Assembly: GCA_005880795.1 (NCBI GenBank)
Contig: VBGP01000023.1
Coordinates: 1 to 40,878, forward strand
Direction of reading: 5' to 3'
DNA: 40,878 nt
DNA from: Chloroflexota bacterium
GTDB taxonomy: Bacteria; Chloroflexota; Dormibacteria; Dormibacterales; Dormibacteraceae
The notes below the pieces were generated by a model. That model had not been told where the DNA came from. It worked only from the letters and a program-made list of their open reading frames with translations, and searched no databases. A program made the translations under genes and the position numbers. Every line of letters starts with the position of its first letter. Position 1 is the stretch's first letter. Below, one piece after another: positions 38,784 to 40,878 of this stretch.

Positions 38784-40025
38784 TCACAGAACGTCTGGAT
38801 CCCGGTCCTCGTCCCCAAGGATGTGCGGGTCCGGCAGCGCCCGTCTCGCGATCAATCGCGAGGCCGCCGCCATCTCACCTTGTTCATCCAGCTCTGGATC
38901 CCCGCCTCGATTGAGACCCACCGCCGCCCGCAACACGCCGTCCACGAGGTAGAAACCCAAAAGCTTTCGGTCTTTGGCCGATCCGCGCACGATGAATTGA
39001 TCCCATTTGCGGACGTGGCCGGCGTACTCGATCTTGTGCTCGTACTGGTCCGACCAGAAGGTGTGCACGTAACCGAAATGGGCATCTGAGCCCAGCATCG
39101 ACCTGGCCGCCGCGGCGCCTTGCTTCTCGGCGTTGTTGTAGTGCTCGACTCGAATGCGGCCGAACAGCGGATGAAGATGGTTGGCCACGTCGCCCGCCGC
39201 GAATATTCCGGGCACGTTGGTCCGGCACATCGCATCGACGAGGAGGCCGTTGTCAATGGCAAGTCCGGTTCCCTCGAAGATCTTCACGTCCGGTTCAATG
39301 CCCACCGCAACGACCGCGAGGTCGCATTCCAGGTCGCGTCCTGCACGGGTGGTTGCCTTTTCGACCCGATTCGCGCCTTCGAACCGCACGACCTGATCGC
39401 CGGTCACGAGCTCCACGCCCGCGTCCCGATGGATCGCGCCCATCACCTCGCCGATCTCGGGGCCGAGCACGGATTCGAGCGGAGCCACGCCAGGGAGGAC
39501 AGCGCTCACCCGCGCACCGAGCTGAGTGAGTGACGCGGCGACCTCGGAACCGATGAACCCCATGCCAACGACAAGCGCGCGGGCGCCGGGGTGGACCGCG
39601 TGCTTGATCGCATCGCAGTCGGCCACTGTGCGGAGCTGAAAGATGCCCGGGAGCTCGGCGCCACGCACATCGAGTCGCCGGTTGTGGCCGCCTGTCGTGA
39701 TAAGGAGCTTGCCGTACGAAACGGGCTTCGCGGCGTCGAGGTGGACCTGCCGGGTGTGAATGTCGATCCCGGTGGCGGTGCCGGCGACGCGGTCGACACG
39801 GTTGTCCTCGTACCAATCCTCGGGGTTGACGAGCCAGCCCGCCAGCGTCTCTTCGCCGCGCAGGTACGTCTTGGAGAGCGGCGGCCGGCCAAAGGGAGGC
39901 GTGGGCTCATGGCCGATCAGGATGAGTGGGCCGTCATAACCCTCCTGGCGGAAAGTTTTGGCCGCGACGCCCCCTGACATTCCCGACCCGAGGATGACGA
40001 TCGCCTCTTCGGACACCAGGACCAC
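38784..40025 (-). CDS. ferredoxin-reductase-like FAD/NAD(P)H oxidoreductase
   Basis: A 413-aa flavoprotein of the BphA4/rubredoxin-reductase/AIF group. FAD site: AIVILGSGMSGGVAAKTFR and PPFGRPPLSKTYLRGEE (the P-x-x-RPPLSK motif). NAD(P)H site: ALVVGMGFIGSEVAASL. Second FAD block: GIFAAGDVANHLHPLFG and RVEHYNNAEKQGAAAARSML. A C-terminal reductase domain follows (VHTFWSDQYEHKIEYAG). It passes electrons from NAD(P)H to a ferredoxin, rubredoxin or similar acceptor; no ferredoxin or oxygenase gene is adjacent. Start is GTG, either 40025 or 40016. It is divergent from the DPH6-like gene with about 60 bp between starts. Confidence 0.9.
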   Translation of the reverse strand: MVLVSEEAIVILGSGMSGGVAAKTFRQEGYDGPLILIGHEPTPPFGRPPLSKTYLRGEETLAGWLVNPEDWYEDNRVDRVAGTATGIDIHTRQVHLDAAKPVSYGKLLITTGGHNRRLDVRGAELPGIFQLRTVADCDAIKHAVHPGARALVVGMGFIGSEVAASLTQLGARVSAVLPGVAPLESVLGPEIGEVMGAIHRDAGVELVTGDQVVRFEGANRVEKATTRAGRDLECDLAVVAVGIEPDVKIFEGTGLAIDNGLLVDAMCRTNVPGIFAAGDVANHLHPLFGRIRVEHYNNAEKQGAAAARSMLGSDAHFGYVHTFWSDQYEHKIEYAGHVRKWDQFIVRGSAKDRKLLGFYLVDGVLRAAVGLNRGGDPELDEQGEMAAASRLIARRALPDPHILGDEDRDPDVL

Positions 40026-40084
40026 AGGGTCTCATGGCGGTGGTTGAGCTGGAGTCACCTCCGCGACAAAATTACTCTCAGCGT

Positions 40085-40750
40085 ATGAGGCGCCCTTATG
40101 CGTTGATGTGGTCGGGCGGCAAGGACAGCGCCCTGGCCCTGGACCGGGCCAGGCGAGCTGATCTTGACGTCTCGCGGCTCATCACCTTTTATGACTCCGC
40201 CACGTGCCGCGTGCGATTCCATGCCACCCGGGTCGAGATGCTTGAGGCGCAGGCGGCGGCGATTGGAATCGCCCTGCGCTCAATCCCGACCACGTGGGCA
40301 GAGATGGAAGGAAAGCTCAACGAGGAGCTGTCGGCGCTCCGCGATGCGGGATTCTCTGGCGTTGTTTTCGGAGATATTCACCTGGCTGATGTTCGGGCCT
40401 GGTATGAAGACCGGGTCACCTCGGCCGGGTTGGAGCATGTAGAGCCGATCTGGGGCGAGCGGCCTCATCTCCTGCTCCGGGAATACGTCGCGACCGGCGG
40501 CCGAGCGGTGATCACCTGCGTCGACCTGGCAAAGCTCGACGCAGCCTGGCTCGGTCGCGTCATAGACGAGCGATTCGCGGCCGACATCGCCACGACCGGC
40601 GTCGATGCCTGCGGCGAAAACGGCGAGTATCACTCGTATGCGTTTGCAGGTCCGATCTTCAAAAAGCAGGTCGCCTGGACGATTGGGGAGCGTCGCTTCG
40701 ACGGTGGCTTCGTCCAGCTCGATCTGATCGAGGAAAGTCCCACGCTCTGA
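40085..40750 (+). CDS. DPH6-like PP-loop ATP pyrophosphatase
   Basis: A 221-aa enzyme of the adenine-nucleotide alpha-hydrolase class. The PP-loop SGGKDSALAL is at residues 10-19, and the C-terminal signature VDACGENGEYHSYAFAGPIF matches diphthine-ammonia-ligase (Dph6/MJ0570) relatives. In eukaryotes and archaea these amidate diphthine on EF2. Bacteria lack diphthamide, so the bacterial members have another, unestablished, ATP-dependent amidation or adenylation role. ATG 40085 puts the PP-loop close to the N-terminus as in the family; ATG 40034 would add 17 residues with no conservation visible. The 128 bp after it hold no recognisable feature. Confidence 0.85.
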   Translation: MRRPYALMWSGGKDSALALDRARRADLDVSRLITFYDSATCRVRFHATRVEMLEAQAAAIGIALRSIPTTWAEMEGKLNEELSALRDAGFSGVVFGDIHLADVRAWYEDRVTSAGLEHVEPIWGERPHLLLREYVATGGRAVITCVDLAKLDAAWLGRVIDERFAADIATTGVDACGENGEYHSYAFAGPIFKKQVAWTIGERRFDGGFVQLDLIEESPTL

Positions 40751-40878
40751 CCCACGCTCCTGGGCCATCCGGCAGAGATTCAGGCGATGGTAGATTTAAT
40801 TAGTTTTGGTGAGAAACGATAGGGGTGCCGCCAGACCACCCGACCCCAGTCGCTGGCTAACCCTCGGACAGGCGAGCC

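Overview
The window is a GC-rich bacterial chromosome segment with dense genes, many GTG starts, frequent 4-nt stop/start overlaps and several apparently leaderless starts. Lipoproteins with Cys lipoboxes and a Tat-like secreted enzyme point to a free-living, probably soil, bacterium of the Chloroflexota / Dormibacterota / Actinomycetota kind. There is no rRNA or universal marker gene here, so this placement is an impression from gene content and not a classification.

Layout. (1) 1-909: tail of a CaiB/BaiF-type CoA-transferase overlapping a crotonase-family gene whose usual catalytic glutamates are absent. (2) 910-7525: a segment bracketed by two direct copies, exactly 6316 bp apart, of a repeat ending in the 3' half of a tRNA-Asn-like sequence. 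It holds a pentapeptide-repeat protein, a 1123-aa secreted kelch protein, a GNAT acetyltransferase and a DUF998 membrane protein. A third, weaker tRNA-like copy lies near 33.87 kb. (3) 7526-10742: three small proteins (two with likely zinc sites, one ABM monooxygenase fold) and a secreted propeller-FN3-alpha/beta-hydrolase fusion. (4) 10779-22959: a carbohydrate gene cluster. A GntR-led minus-strand operon encodes DeoC aldolase, Gfo/Idh/MocA dehydrogenase, SIS protein, binding protein, RbsA-like ATPase, two RbsC-like permeases and a shikimate-dehydrogenase-like protein. Upstream of it are a ROK kinase and, divergently, a phosphotriesterase-family lactonase-like enzyme overlapping an FAD oxidoreductase. 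(5) 22982-26890: a small secreted protein, then ftsE-ftsX and a LytM/M23 peptidase in an overlapping run. (6) 26960-31398: a secreted intradiol dioxygenase, a large class III cyclase/AAA/TPR protein, and a divergent cyclic-nucleotide-binding-fold protein lacking the phosphate-binding Arg. (7) 31463-40878: two paralogous secreted-repeat lipoproteins, a MarR regulator with an FAD monooxygenase, a large secreted FN3 protein with an internal tandem duplication, a cupin, a 4-TM membrane protein, a ferredoxin-reductase-like flavoprotein and a DPH6-like PP-loop ATPase.

How the genes may work together. The clearest functional unit is region 4. A sugar is imported by the Rbs-type transporter. Dehydrogenases, a lactonase, a ROK kinase and a DeoC aldolase then provide the reaction types needed to oxidise, open, phosphorylate and cleave it. 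The substrate is not evident and the set does not match a catabolic route I can name. The ftsEX-peptidase run looks like the usual cell-division peptidoglycan-hydrolysis module. The cyclase and the CNB protein share a 25-bp divergent region with an inverted repeat and look co-regulated.

Stretches with no confident gene are 910-1275 (repeat/tRNA-like sequence), 6348-6621 (nothing recognised), 23474-23988 (one weak small reading frame), 33738-34006 (third tRNA-like copy) and 40751-40878 (nothing recognised; a short AT-rich patch near 40790-40820). No CRISPR array, rRNA gene, complete tRNA gene, integrase or transposase was seen.
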